DNA of 64,000 bases. Source: Branchiostoma belcheri. Taxonomy: Eukaryota; Chordata; Leptocardii; Amphioxiformes; Branchiostomatidae. Of this stretch, positions 9,981-20,217 are shown piece after piece (the first letter of the stretch is position 1; each line of letters starts with the position of its first letter). The stretch is taken from contig NW_017803135.1 of assembly GCF_001625305.1 (NCBI RefSeq), positions 235,983 through 299,982 of the forward strand. Reading direction: 5' to 3'. The notes below the pieces were generated by a model. The model did not search any database and was not told the origin of the DNA. It worked only from the letters and a program-made list of their open reading frames with translations. Position numbers and translations under genes: made by a program.

Positions 9981-12900
9981 CATTGTTGTGACATAGAGAG
10001 AGACTGTTTTATTGTACCATATACACAGAGAGACTGGTTTATTTGTACCATATACACACAAAAGCCTGTAAGCAGCCATATTTGGCTGAATTGAGAAGGC
10101 TTTAAAACATAAAATGTGCTATTTGATAAAAGCACATTTGATAAAAACTTATACGTTGCATATCAAGTTAACATAAAAAATTACTGCACATTAAAAGTAA
10201 AATAATGCAATATAAATACAGTCGTACGTATCCATGATTCCAGATATAGAAAATAAAGGAATTGTCCTGCCTATACGTACAATGAGTGCAAGAAATTCCA
10301 CCAAAGACTACAAGTACATCTATTAGTCTCCCTTCGCAACACAACAACTTGCAAAGTACATTAATGCCCCTTATTATGTAATAGAAGCTGCCATACTTAC
10401 ATAGTAAGCAATTTGTGGCCAAGATAGCTATGTAATGACATGATATGGCAAGGCAGATTGGAGGTGTTCAGTAGTGTCTCCATAGTCAGCTAATCCCGAG
10501 TGACGATTTGGGGATAACTAATAACGGCTTTACTCTACTTTTGGAGGGAACTTTTACATAGTCTAATATTGTTCAGTACTGTTGCAATGTTGGGATGTGC
10601 CAGATTGTCCTCATAGATAACTTTCATCATATTCAATGATGGTTCGTAATAGCTGATGGCTTTACTGTGATCACCGAGTTTGTGCCAACATACCCCAATG
10701 TTGTGTAGTGATGAAGCAATATCGGGATGTGGCGTTGTTTCACCATAGATAGCTTTCTCCATCTTCAGTGACTGTTCGTGATAACTGATAGCTTTCCTCT
10801 GATCACCAAGGTCACTCCAACAGGTACCAATGTTGTATAATGATGAAGCAATGTCGGGATGTGGCGTTGTTTCGCCATAGATAGCTTTCTCCATCTTCAG
10901 TGACTGTTCATAATACGTGATAGCTTTTCTCTGGTCACCAAGGCGACTCCAACATGACCCGATGTTGTTTAGTGATGAAGCAATGTCGGGATGTGGCGTT
11001 GTTTCGCCATAGATAGCTTTCTTCATCTTCAGTGACTGTTCATAATACGTGATAGCTTTTCTCTGGTCACCAAGGCGACTCCAACATGACCCGATGTTGT
11101 TTAGTGATGAAGCAATGTCGGGATGTGGCGTTGTTTCCCCATAGATAGCTTTCCTCATCTTCAGTGACTGTTCAGAATAACTGATAGCTTTCCTCTGGTC
11201 ACCAACGTTGCCCCAGCATGTCCCAATGTTGCTTAGTGATGAGGCAATGTCGGGATGTGGCGTTGTTTCCCCATAGATAGCTTTCCTCATCTTCAGTGAC
11301 TGTTTATGATAACTGATAGCTTTCCTCTGATCACCAATGTAACTCCAACAGGTACCAATGTTGTTTAGTGATCCAGCAATGTCGGGATGTGGCGTCGTTT
11401 CCCCATATATAGATTTCATCATCTTCAGTGACTGTTCGTAATAACTGATAGCTTTCCTCTGATCACCAAGGTGACTCCAACAGTTACCCATGTTGTGAAG
11501 TGATGATGCAATGTCTGGATGTGGTGTTGTTTCCCCATAGATAGCTTTCCTCATCTTCAGTGACTGTTCGTAATAACTGATAGCTTTTCTCTGATCACCA
11601 AGGTGACTCCAACATGCCCCAATGTTGTTTAGTGATAATGCAATGTCTGGATGTGGTGTTGTTTCCCCATAGATAGCTTTCGTCATCTTCAGTGACTTTT
11701 CGTAATAACTGATAGCTTTCCTCTGATCACCAAGGTGACTCCAACAAGCCCCAATGTTGTTTAGTGATGACGCAATGTCGGGATGTGGCGTTGTTTCACC
11801 ATAGTTCGCTTTCAACATCTTCAGTGCCTGTTCGTAATACTTGATAGCTTTCCTCTGGTTACCAAGCTCACTCCAACACAACCCAATGTTGTTTAGTGAT
11901 GAAGCAATGTCGGGATGTGGCGTTGTTTCCCCATAGATAGCTTTCCTCATCTTCAGTGACTGTTCATGATAACTGATAGCTTTCCTTTGATCGCCAAGGT
12001 TTTTCCAACAGTTCCCAATGTTGTTGAGTGATGAAGCAATGTCAGGATGTGGTGTTGTTTCGCCATAGATAGCTTTCCTCATCTTCAGTGACTGTTCGAA
12101 ATAACTGATAGCTTTCCTCTGATCACCAAGGTCACCCCAACAGTTCCCAATGTTGTTTAGTGATTTAGCAATGTCGGGATGTGGCGTTGTTTCGCCATAG
12201 ATGGCTTTCCACATCTTCAGTGACTGTTCGTGATAACTTATAGCTTTTCTTTGATCACCAAGGTCACTCCAACATGTCCCAATGTTTCCAAGTAACGAGG
12301 AAAATACGGGACTCAGTTTTTGTGTGCATAAATACTATTTCCAGCGCTAAGTGCCCGTTCGTAGTAGCTCTTTGCTTTCTCATAGTCACCGCGACTCTGC
12401 GAGACATTGCCTAACTCAAAAAGTATGTCAAACTGCTTTTTCTCGTCACCACCCGCCTCTTTCAGCGCTGCTTCGAAGTTACGTGTGGATGCGTCAAACT
12501 GCAGCAGCTGTTTTGTTATTCGACCTCTGGTTTGAGATGAGGTGTCAAAGATAGCTGTTGGGAATATCTTTGTTGTTCGATTATCCTTTTCAACTGTATC
12601 CACCATGCATGTTTTTAATGGCATGGCTGTATAGTAGTACCTGAACAACATTTTAGAGTCCGGTATGTGGAAAACTGATTCAACGATGGTGTCATCTACG
12701 TCATGTTTGCCCAGTTCGATTTTCATCTCCGTGAGAGGAGACAGTTTGTCCTTCTGTCCTCCGTTGGCAATGTAAGTTCTTAACCGTAGCTCCGCTGAGA
12801 TGCTGATCAGTACAGTCAAGTGGTGGGCGTCTTCATCACTGATCCGCTGTGTCTTGCGTAACTCTTCTATCATTCCCCACACACTTGGGATCGTAACGCC

Positions 12901-14402
12901 GCAACAAATACTCAACACATCAACGGCCACGCTGGGAAAACGGTAGATTTCTTTCTTCACATCCAGAAGTTGGTCAGTTGGTTCAACGTTTTTCTATTTG
13001 TTTAATACTATCCTTCAGTATTAGCATTGCTGAGAACCGTGACAGAACAGGGGAACGGTCTACACTTTTGCTGACAATGCTTGTATACTCCTCTACCAAA
13101 GATTCATCCCCTGTTAAGTAAGTCACCCGTCTGAGGATGTCTGACAGGTGATAGCCTTCCGCCAGGGCGATGTGCAGATGCTGATATTCGGCCAACTCGG
13201 CAGGAGTCTGGATGAGACTAACAGGGGGTTTGCTTTTGGTTTGGTCTCTTCCAAGCGGAGTCTTAGAAGCCCATGGCATGAAGCCATCGAAGGCGAAGCC
13301 GCGAGGTGTGACGGAGTCGTAGAACCAGTCTTTCTCTGGGTCTTCTGAGAGAAAGTCGTTGAGTGACGGGATGGCCATGGCTGGGAGGATGGTTTCCCCA
13401 AGGTTGATGACTTTGAGATGTAAGTAGTGTGTGAGATTTAGGAAGTACCTCCGTGTATCATCATAATCCTTCCCCTCCTCAATCAGAATGGCGAACTCCA
13501 GGTCGGAGTACGGCGTCACCAGTTCTGTGGCTTGTGACCCCATGCCCATGAAAGCGTACTTACAGGGAGGAGGTCCGATTTTGGCAATGCATTCATCTGT
13601 CAGTACTTGGATAATCTCTCGTCTTTCAACTGTGATGCTCTTGAACAAGTTCTTGATTGCTTCAGCTCGTTTGGTCTCCATCTCTCTCACGACGGGATCG
13701 TCTTCATCATACTGATAAGGGTTGTGTTCCTGATGAATTGCTTCGAGCTGAGATTTTGCACGGGCGCGCGAGTTGTCCAGTTCTTTTTTGTGATCTAACG
13801 CGCTGCTATACGGACACGGTTCACAGTCAAGGTTACAGGTGTTTCTAAGAAACTGCCTTTCTGTTTCTTGCAATTTTGTTACCATGTTTTGTTTGTCTCC
13901 ATCTTTTCTGGCCATGGAGGCGTTATACAGAGCTGCCGCCTGTGTGAATTTCCTACCTTCTCCTGTCCGCTTACCTCGCTCGACGTAGACGTCGCCTAAC
14001 CTGCACAGACAGTCGGCTTCTTTAGCCTTGTTGGGTTTATTGCGATCTGTAGGTACGGAAAAGAAAAAAGAGACAAAATCCCAATTTTTACATTCAGCTT
14101 AGTTCCCAGGAAGATATTTGTATTCCAACTGGTAGAGGTCACTGTACAAATAACACTTTTATTATATAACACTTCAATTTTTATCTATGATTAAATGGTG
14201 CGTGCAAAGAAACTGTATAACAGACCGTGAACCAGCTTCAGGGCGGCTGCTAGGTTCTGCTCCGCTGCGTCCAGGTCTCCTTTGCTCAGGTCACTCTCTG
14301 CCGTCTGGATGTACCTGCGGTAGGATCTGAACCATAAAACGCCTTTTGAGACAAACGTACTTCACAAATGCGCTACAAAGTGTTTGACATAGAACACACT
14401 GC

Positions 14403-14735
14403 ATTATTAGACAAGATATGTAAGAAAATGTCAAAGCAAGACATGTTTAAACACTTGATATCATGCAAGAACGAATGTACAGTAGACAAACTATGTAATT
14501 ATGTTTCCAAATGTTTCAAAAAGAGAGAAGAAAGGGCAACTAACAGTAGATGATAGGGAGTATATAGTATTGTCGTATTGTATAGATTCTTAGCACTTTG
14601 CATTAGAATATAGCGTTTCAGTATGAAATGCTCATGTTTTTGCATACTGTATAATAGTGTATACCCTCTTGTGCATTTAGCCCATTTGGGCAAGAACATG
14701 CAATAAAGATTCATATCATATCATATCATTATTTA
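14403..14735 (+). mobile_element. 3' end of a LINE (CR1/L2/Jockey-like) in intron 3 of copy B
   Basis: The fragment encodes a reverse-transcriptase tail (HLISCKNECTVDKLCNYVSK then CFKKREE). It continues into a 3' end with the hairpin-like GCCCATTTGGGC, then AATAAAG and a short (ATCAT)n tail. The matching intron of the other copies lacks it. It is truncated at the 5' end. Confidence 0.65.
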
Positions 14736-15017
14736 AATAGTATTACATAAAATCGAACAATGAAATTGATAATACATTTCTGGCCAGCAAAATGCTAAAT
14801 GGCCCCTTGTTTATGTTTTATAGTTATTTGTATTTGAAAGAATCAACTCCACTGAATACATCAGACAAGGAAACATAGAGGTACTAACATGTCATCGTCT
14901 ACATGGCGGGTGGTTCTGTCGCTAGAGGGCGCAGCTGAGAAGGGAGAGAAGTGGTCCTTCCGTCCTCTCACGTCTTGTTGTCGTTGACGTGTTGACCTCT
15001 GCGAGAAGCAAATTCAA

Positions 15018-15497
15018 TTAAGGCCGTACAACACAGTATTTATGGGTGATCCCCGGGTCTATGACGCGAATGTAGAAAGTAGTGCAGACAAACCTCTTGC
15101 ATCCTGGCTAGAGCGACTTATGTGAGAGGTAGCCATGAATGAACTGCGCTGTGTGGTATAGAAAGGTATCGGCTTGTACACCGTATGAGTTGGATTGTGA
15201 AGATTTCCCTTTTCGTGTATAAATGCCCGGCATTACGCAACCACGTTCCAGGGTGAGCCGGCTGAAGTTCCGTTGACCACGGTAGAGGGCCAAATCAAAG
15301 TGGTCGTCATTATGTTAAAAACGAACTTTTTTTGGTTTTCAATTATTTTGTAGAATATACCGTATATTTCAACATATTAGTTGGCCGTGATTCTCTAGTG
15401 CACCCTACTATAATTTTTACCACGTCGAGATGAGTCATCTCGGGGTGCTTAACTATAGGAATCCCCTTAGGGCGAAAACTGTGTTCTGCCACCTTAA
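15018..15497. mobile_element. MITE flanked by TTAA, piggyBac-like, in intron 1 of copy B
   Basis: TTAA stands at both edges (15018-15021 and 15494-15497). Inside them the ends are inverted repeats: GGCCGTACAACACAGT at the left and, read on the other strand, GGTGGCAGAACACAGT at the right (12 of 16 match). The same intron in copy A has a single short stretch here with no insert. There is no transposase, so it is non-autonomous. TTAA targeting points to the piggyBac group. Confidence 0.7.
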
Positions 15498-16013
15498 CCG
15501 GTTTTCAATTATGAACTTTGACCAATGGTCAAAGGTGAAGGACGCTACATAATCCGCGGAAGGTCACTTTGTTGCGTGGGCGCTGACCTCTACAAAAACC
15601 GATCTACTAAAATCGTGTTATTTGATGGTCAAAGGTAAAAGACCTGACTTGACCCCCGGAAGGCAAACTTAAAGTAGACATGTTAATTGTTGTGACATGG
15701 CCGGTTGACGATTTAGAATTCATGGACACAACAGTCCATTGGCGAAGAACTTCGTCTATGCACAGACGAAAAAATAAGCAAATAAGCAAAAAATGTAAGT
15801 TGTTAACTTGAGTGCAGCGTCACACTGTCCTTGTCATGTTTTCATGTTTTGATGAATAAAAAAAATAAGCAAACAAAACTGTTCTGCCGTCAAAGATACA
15901 GAACACATTCTGCCCCGAAATCACAACTTTGTAGGCGGAACAAATAAAGTAAATATATTGATATAAGAAGTAAGATTCCTAGTCGTGAAAAACAATTTTA
16001 CAATGAATCAATT

Positions 16014-16200
16014 ATTTATTTATTTATTTCATCTTAAGACGGCTGGGTAGCCCCAATTCAGCTTGTAGCAGCTGTTTTCCAAGGGGGCCCAGCAAAATTA
16101 CACAAGACATTGTAACATACAGTGAGACAACATACAGTAAACATAAAAGTCCGATTCGTCAAAACAGAGTCGTAGTCCTGTACTCAAAGTCAAGTTCAAA
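16014..16200 (-). mobile_element. LINE 3' tail in intron 1 of copy B
   Basis: On the minus strand a conserved-looking tail (GGGGCTACCCAGCCGTCTTA) ends in an (AAAT)n run. That is the structure of a 5'-truncated non-LTR retrotransposon. The 5' limit is uncertain. Confidence 0.5.
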
Positions 16201-17289
16201 AGCCCGAAAATCAAGGAATGGACAATAAAATGTCTTTACGCCATTAGCGGTTTGAAATGCATGACGGGATTTATGGAGATAAACAAACCGAGTTGAAACC
16301 CGGAATTCTACTCAGCAATGGCGAGTTCCGTCATGCTCAAGTCAAAATAGTTCACTCACCTTGTTTCTTGTTGTGGCGATGTCTTGCCTGATTTTTGCGG
16401 TGTGCAGTAAGCGGTGAACAATGACAACTGTTCCATGAACGTTGTGACACCGCGCCAGTGCCCTGTTGTACAGAGCAGTAGCTCTGGTCAAGTTTCTAGT
16501 GTTCCCAGTTTCTGTTCCTCTTTTCAGGTACACGTCACCGATACTCTTGATCGCTTCTGTTTCTAACATGCTGTTGTCGTTTACTATCGCCTCTACCATC
16601 ACCTGTGCGTATCCAACCAGCAAAGAGTCCGTGTTTCCTCCGGTAGCCAGTCTCTTGTCCAGATCTTGGAACTTTGCCGCTACCTTTGCTGGTGTAGTCG
16701 TCTCCTTGTCTTTAGTTGGCTGTTCCTTACCCTGTGACGACAGCCCTTGTACAAGCCTCTCCGTGTAGTGGTAGCGATGTTCTATACCATCTGCCTGTTC
16801 TTCATAGTAACACCGTACCATAGCAGCCAGATAAAGAGCCAAGGCCGTGTTGAACTTCCCCACGTCCTTCCCGAGTCTTCCCTTCTCCACGTTCACGTCG
16901 CCCAGAGTTTTGAGCAGCTCCACTTCCGCCAGCCTGTCCGTGTCGGCCATGGCGTCCACCAGGGCACGGAGGTAGCCTGTCTCCGCCCGGGCTAGTCCGT
17001 ACCTCCTGCCCTTCTCGTCCGCCTCACGGAGTTTCTCACACACCCGCAACATGGCGACTTTCTGCTTAGAAATTGTCTGTGAAAGTCTTTACCTTCACCG
17101 TTCTCTGTATATACTTACTTGTACTTGTTGAGGACTCCTAATTATCTTTGTGCACGTGACTAAACAAACAGGTCCGGTCAGTTTTGTGTCGCTGTCGTCA
17201 CTTCCGGGCACTGTCATCGTCAGTATTTAGATTGATGACCTACTAAGAACAAGTAAACGGAAGATTATATTCACTGTTGGCGAATTAAG

Positions 17290-17530
17290 GGCAGTGGGTT
17301 TTTTTTTTGGGGGGGGGGTTCTTTTTGGTTTTGGGTCTTTTGGGAGGGATATGTTTTGCGGGGGCAGGGGGTATTATTTGCGGGGGGGGGGTATTTGAGT
17401 AGTATTGGAGTGTTTCATTTTTGGGAGGGTATTGGGCATTTTATATGCTGGTATCCTGGGGCTATGGGTGGTCTTGGGAGGTTTATTTGGTGGAGGGTAT
17501 ATTCGGGAGAAAGATGGGGGGGGGGGGTCG
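17290..17530. repeat. G/T-rich low-complexity stretch
   Basis: Runs of G up to about 13 long alternate with T-rich words. The plus strand has almost no C. It has several closely spaced G runs that could form quadruplexes. A shorter relative lies near 51.06-51.12 kb upstream of copy F. Confidence 0.7.
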
Positions 17531-17829
17531 AATAACATCAATCCTCAATTCTAGTAGGATTCCAATTTGACTAAGATAGACTAATGTACGGTGAGACCGA
17601 TTCCTGTCTTGGTTTGATCCCATATTTTAAAGTCTTATAATCTAACTTGGTCTATTACACACGTTGCCATCTATAACCCTGCTGTTGTCTGAGAAAATTG
17701 GACAAAACGGGAACCAACAGGAAATCCTGAAAGGTCAGGCCAAAGGTCAAGGTCAAACAAAAGAGACGGTTCACAGCAGGAGACAGAAGGAGAAGAACAA
17801 GTCCTCTCGGGCGAATCACAACCGGCGAG

Positions 17830-18312
17830 CCATGGTGGATAGAAAGATGGCCCGGGGGATGGGCCCACTCACATAAACTCTTTTGAAGAACAACACATTT
17901 GTCTTTCAAATGGCAAAGTTCTTTATTCAGGATCACTTGTATAGCAAGAGCCAACATCTAGATGACTGTCATGGCGGACAGAAAGATGGCCCGGGGGATG
18001 GGCCCACTCACGTAAACTCATCTTAAGAACAACACATTGGCCTTTCAAACGGCAAAGTTCTTTACTCACAACCACTTGTTTGACAAGAGCCGACGTTTCG
18101 ATGACTGTTGTCTTCATCAGAGCAATTATGACTGGTTTCTTCAAGGAGGTTGAAACCTTGGTTTACTGTGCACTGAAGGTCAGTGAGGTATAACTGGTTC
18201 CTAGTGTACTGAAGCTGGGTGTCACTGCTAACTATGCAGTCCCAAACTGTGTTAGCAGTAACACCTGGCTGATCAAAACATTCGCTCTTGTTATACAAGT
18301 GGTTGTGAATAA
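17830..18312 (-). mobile_element. Penelope-like element relic with repeated ends
   Basis: Two direct repeats about 139 bases apart (around 17841 and 17980) share AGAAAGATGGCCCGGGGG. The second leads on the minus strand into CTGATGAAGAC...CGAAAC (18090-18123), resembling the conserved core of hammerhead ribozymes found in Penelope-like ends. An inverted copy of the CTCTTGT...ACAAGTGGTTGTGA segment follows at about 18283-18312. No coding part remains. The family call rests on these ends only. Confidence 0.4.
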
Positions 18313-19073
18313 AAAAACGTTGCTATTCACCAACTTGATGAGATTTTTCATGTCTTTTTTGTCTTAATGTTTCACACACTGAAGTAGCCTTTTGGCCACC
18401 AACCCAAATTAATCTCTTCTCACTCTTGCCATATTCAGTTTTTCTTGTTTATATGCAAACATATCTAAGAATATGGCAATGATACACCAGCACTAATTAT
18501 AAGCAAAAGGTCTTGTAAGTGATGAGAGTTTAAAAAGATATTGTCTTTGTCAAATTGATGCAATGTTGTTCTGAAAAAAAGGCCAGTATTACTTTTAGAG
18601 AGACTTATGCTCTCTACTTCTCTGGATGTGGAACCAGTGACACTATAGCTGAATCTTGTGCCTACATGTCAACCACTGCAATGTGTACAAATGGATACAT
18701 GTGAGGAGATGTAAGAAAACAGTGCCAATAGGACTATGTTATTCTGGATAAATAGTGACAGATTGCATAACTTAACATAATTTTTCAGGATGAATACACG
18801 ACTGTCAAGAATGTCTTCAGTTTGCAATTGTGATTGTACAACGTTCATACAATATTGGTGACACTAAACACAAATTGTGACGTATACTCTACGTTAGTTT
18901 ACCTAACATTGTGCTTTAAAACCTGTAAGGATATTGTAAAGAAGGGAAACCCTTCACTTTATTGTTGTTGTTGCTTTTACATTTTGTTCATAAAGTAAAA
19001 GGCAAACTTAACATCAAAAGACGTTTAAGGCCTCTTGAAGATTAATGTGGAAAAGTATCTTTTGCAAATTAAT

Positions 19074-19319
19074 TTTTGATTTGATTTATTGAAATTGCAA
19101 CAGTGCAATACACGCGGAACATAGGCAGCTGTTGCTGGTGTTATGTCCCACACATAGAAACGTATACTGGACAGACAATACTCATTTTCACTTGAGTCTA
19201 GTGGGGAAAGTCGTGTTAAGTGCCTTTCCCAAGGGCACAAGATCGGTGGCATGTCGGGATTCGAACCCGAGACCTCTTGATTCAGAGTCGCGAACACTGC
19301 AGTTGCGCCACACGACCCC
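19074..19319 (-). mobile_element. complete tRNA-derived SINE (paralogous to the one at 9.1-9.3 kb)
   Basis: It has the same head, body, tail and flanks as the SINE at 9080-9327. Box B is GGTTCGAATCC. Because the flanks also match, this is a duplicate of one insertion event. Confidence 0.75.
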
Positions 19320-19554
19320 ACTGCAAAATTAGAAAAGTACTTGGAGATGGAATCCTCCACCCTCCTTGCCTTTTCCTTTTTGCATACACGCGTACTTGTA
19401 ATCTGCAATTTGAGAGATCTTCCCAAAGACTCATCCCAAAACACAAGGCCATGATACAGAAAAACCCTTAAAGATCCATTAATGACTATAACCCTAGGAC
19501 TAGTCCTGTCCACCATGTTGATAATCCGCAACTTTCATCCACCATAACTTCTGT

Positions 19555-19820
19555 TTATTCATTCATTCATTCATTCACTCACTCACTCACTCTCACTCAC
19601 TCACTCTCCTCACTCACTCACTCTCACTCATTCACTCACTCACACTCACTCTCACTACTCATTCACTCACTCACTCTCACCCACTCACTCTCTCATTCAC
19701 TGTCACTCATTCACTCACTCATTCACACATTCACTCATTTACTCACTCACCCATTCACTCATTCACTCACTCATTCACTCACTCACTCACTCACTCACTC
19801 ACTCACTCACTCACTCACTC
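19555..19820. repeat. (ACTC)n/(ATTC)n tract beside copy C
   Basis: About 265 bases of ACTC mixed with ATTC and CTCTC variants, one of the longest such tracts in the window. Confidence 0.9.
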
Positions 19821-19869
19821 ATTTCATTGAGCTTACTCGGAACTCATATACACGTATGACTTTGTTTTC

Positions 19870-19875
19870 TTTATT
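19870..19875 (-). terminator. polyadenylation signal of copy C
   Basis: AATAAA on the minus strand, placed as in copies A, B, D, F and G. Confidence 0.55.
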
Positions 19876-20217
19876 CATTGTCGTGCCAATCCCTGATTCT
19901 AGATATAGAGCATAAAAGAATTGTCCAAATGGCTGCCTACTTACAGCGAGTGCAAGAAATTCCACCAAAGACTACAAGTATATCTATTAGTCTCCCTACG
20001 CTATACATAGTCCTGCAAAGTACATTGATACATTAAATACTTGAAAAGTACATTAATACATGTAATAGAAGCTGCCATACTTACACAGTAAGCAATTTGT
20101 GACCAATATGGCTATATAATGACATGATATGGCAAGACAGATTGGAGATGAGCAGTAGAATTTCCATAGTTAGCTAATCCCGAGTGACGATTTGGGATAA
20201 CTACTAACGGCTTTACT

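Larger units (their letters stand above)
10535..17052 (-). pseudogene. NTase-TPR gene, copy B (interrupted frame)
   Basis: The exons are 17052-16360, 14998-14889, 14326-14226 and 14046-10535. All splice sites look sound. In exon 4 one base is gained in a T run near 12990, so the frame runs into a stop after KQIE. One base is lost near 12320 (after IYAH), which restores the frame. About 220 codons between them are shifted. The TPR tract after that is open, with about 13 units that are very alike. The NTase motif here is GMGSQATELVTPYSDLEF. Introns carry two insertions, a TTAA-flanked MITE and a LINE tail. It could be a recent pseudogene or an intact gene with two assembly errors. I favour the first only mildly. 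Confidence 0.75.
17053..19869. other. spacer between copies B and C
   Basis: Contents in order: the class 2 upstream region of B, a G/T-rich stretch (17290-17530), a Penelope-like relic with tandem ends (about 17830-18312), a block shared with 8240-8900, the conserved double hairpin near 18.93-19.0 kb, a full SINE and a long ACTC tract. I see no gene. Confidence 0.7.

Noticed and set aside
10600-12200. CRISPR-like look of regularly spaced repeats
   Set aside because: The 132-bp period encodes TPR units without spacers. The genome is animal.
14368-14553. Small plus-strand gene MRYKVFDIEHT...
   Set aside because: Only the second part resembles protein, and that part is a reverse-transcriptase tail of a truncated LINE. 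The start is host intron sequence.
19245-19319. Possible tRNA gene on the minus strand
   Set aside because: It is the head of a dispersed SINE. The anticodon stem is poor and the sequence runs on into the SINE body.
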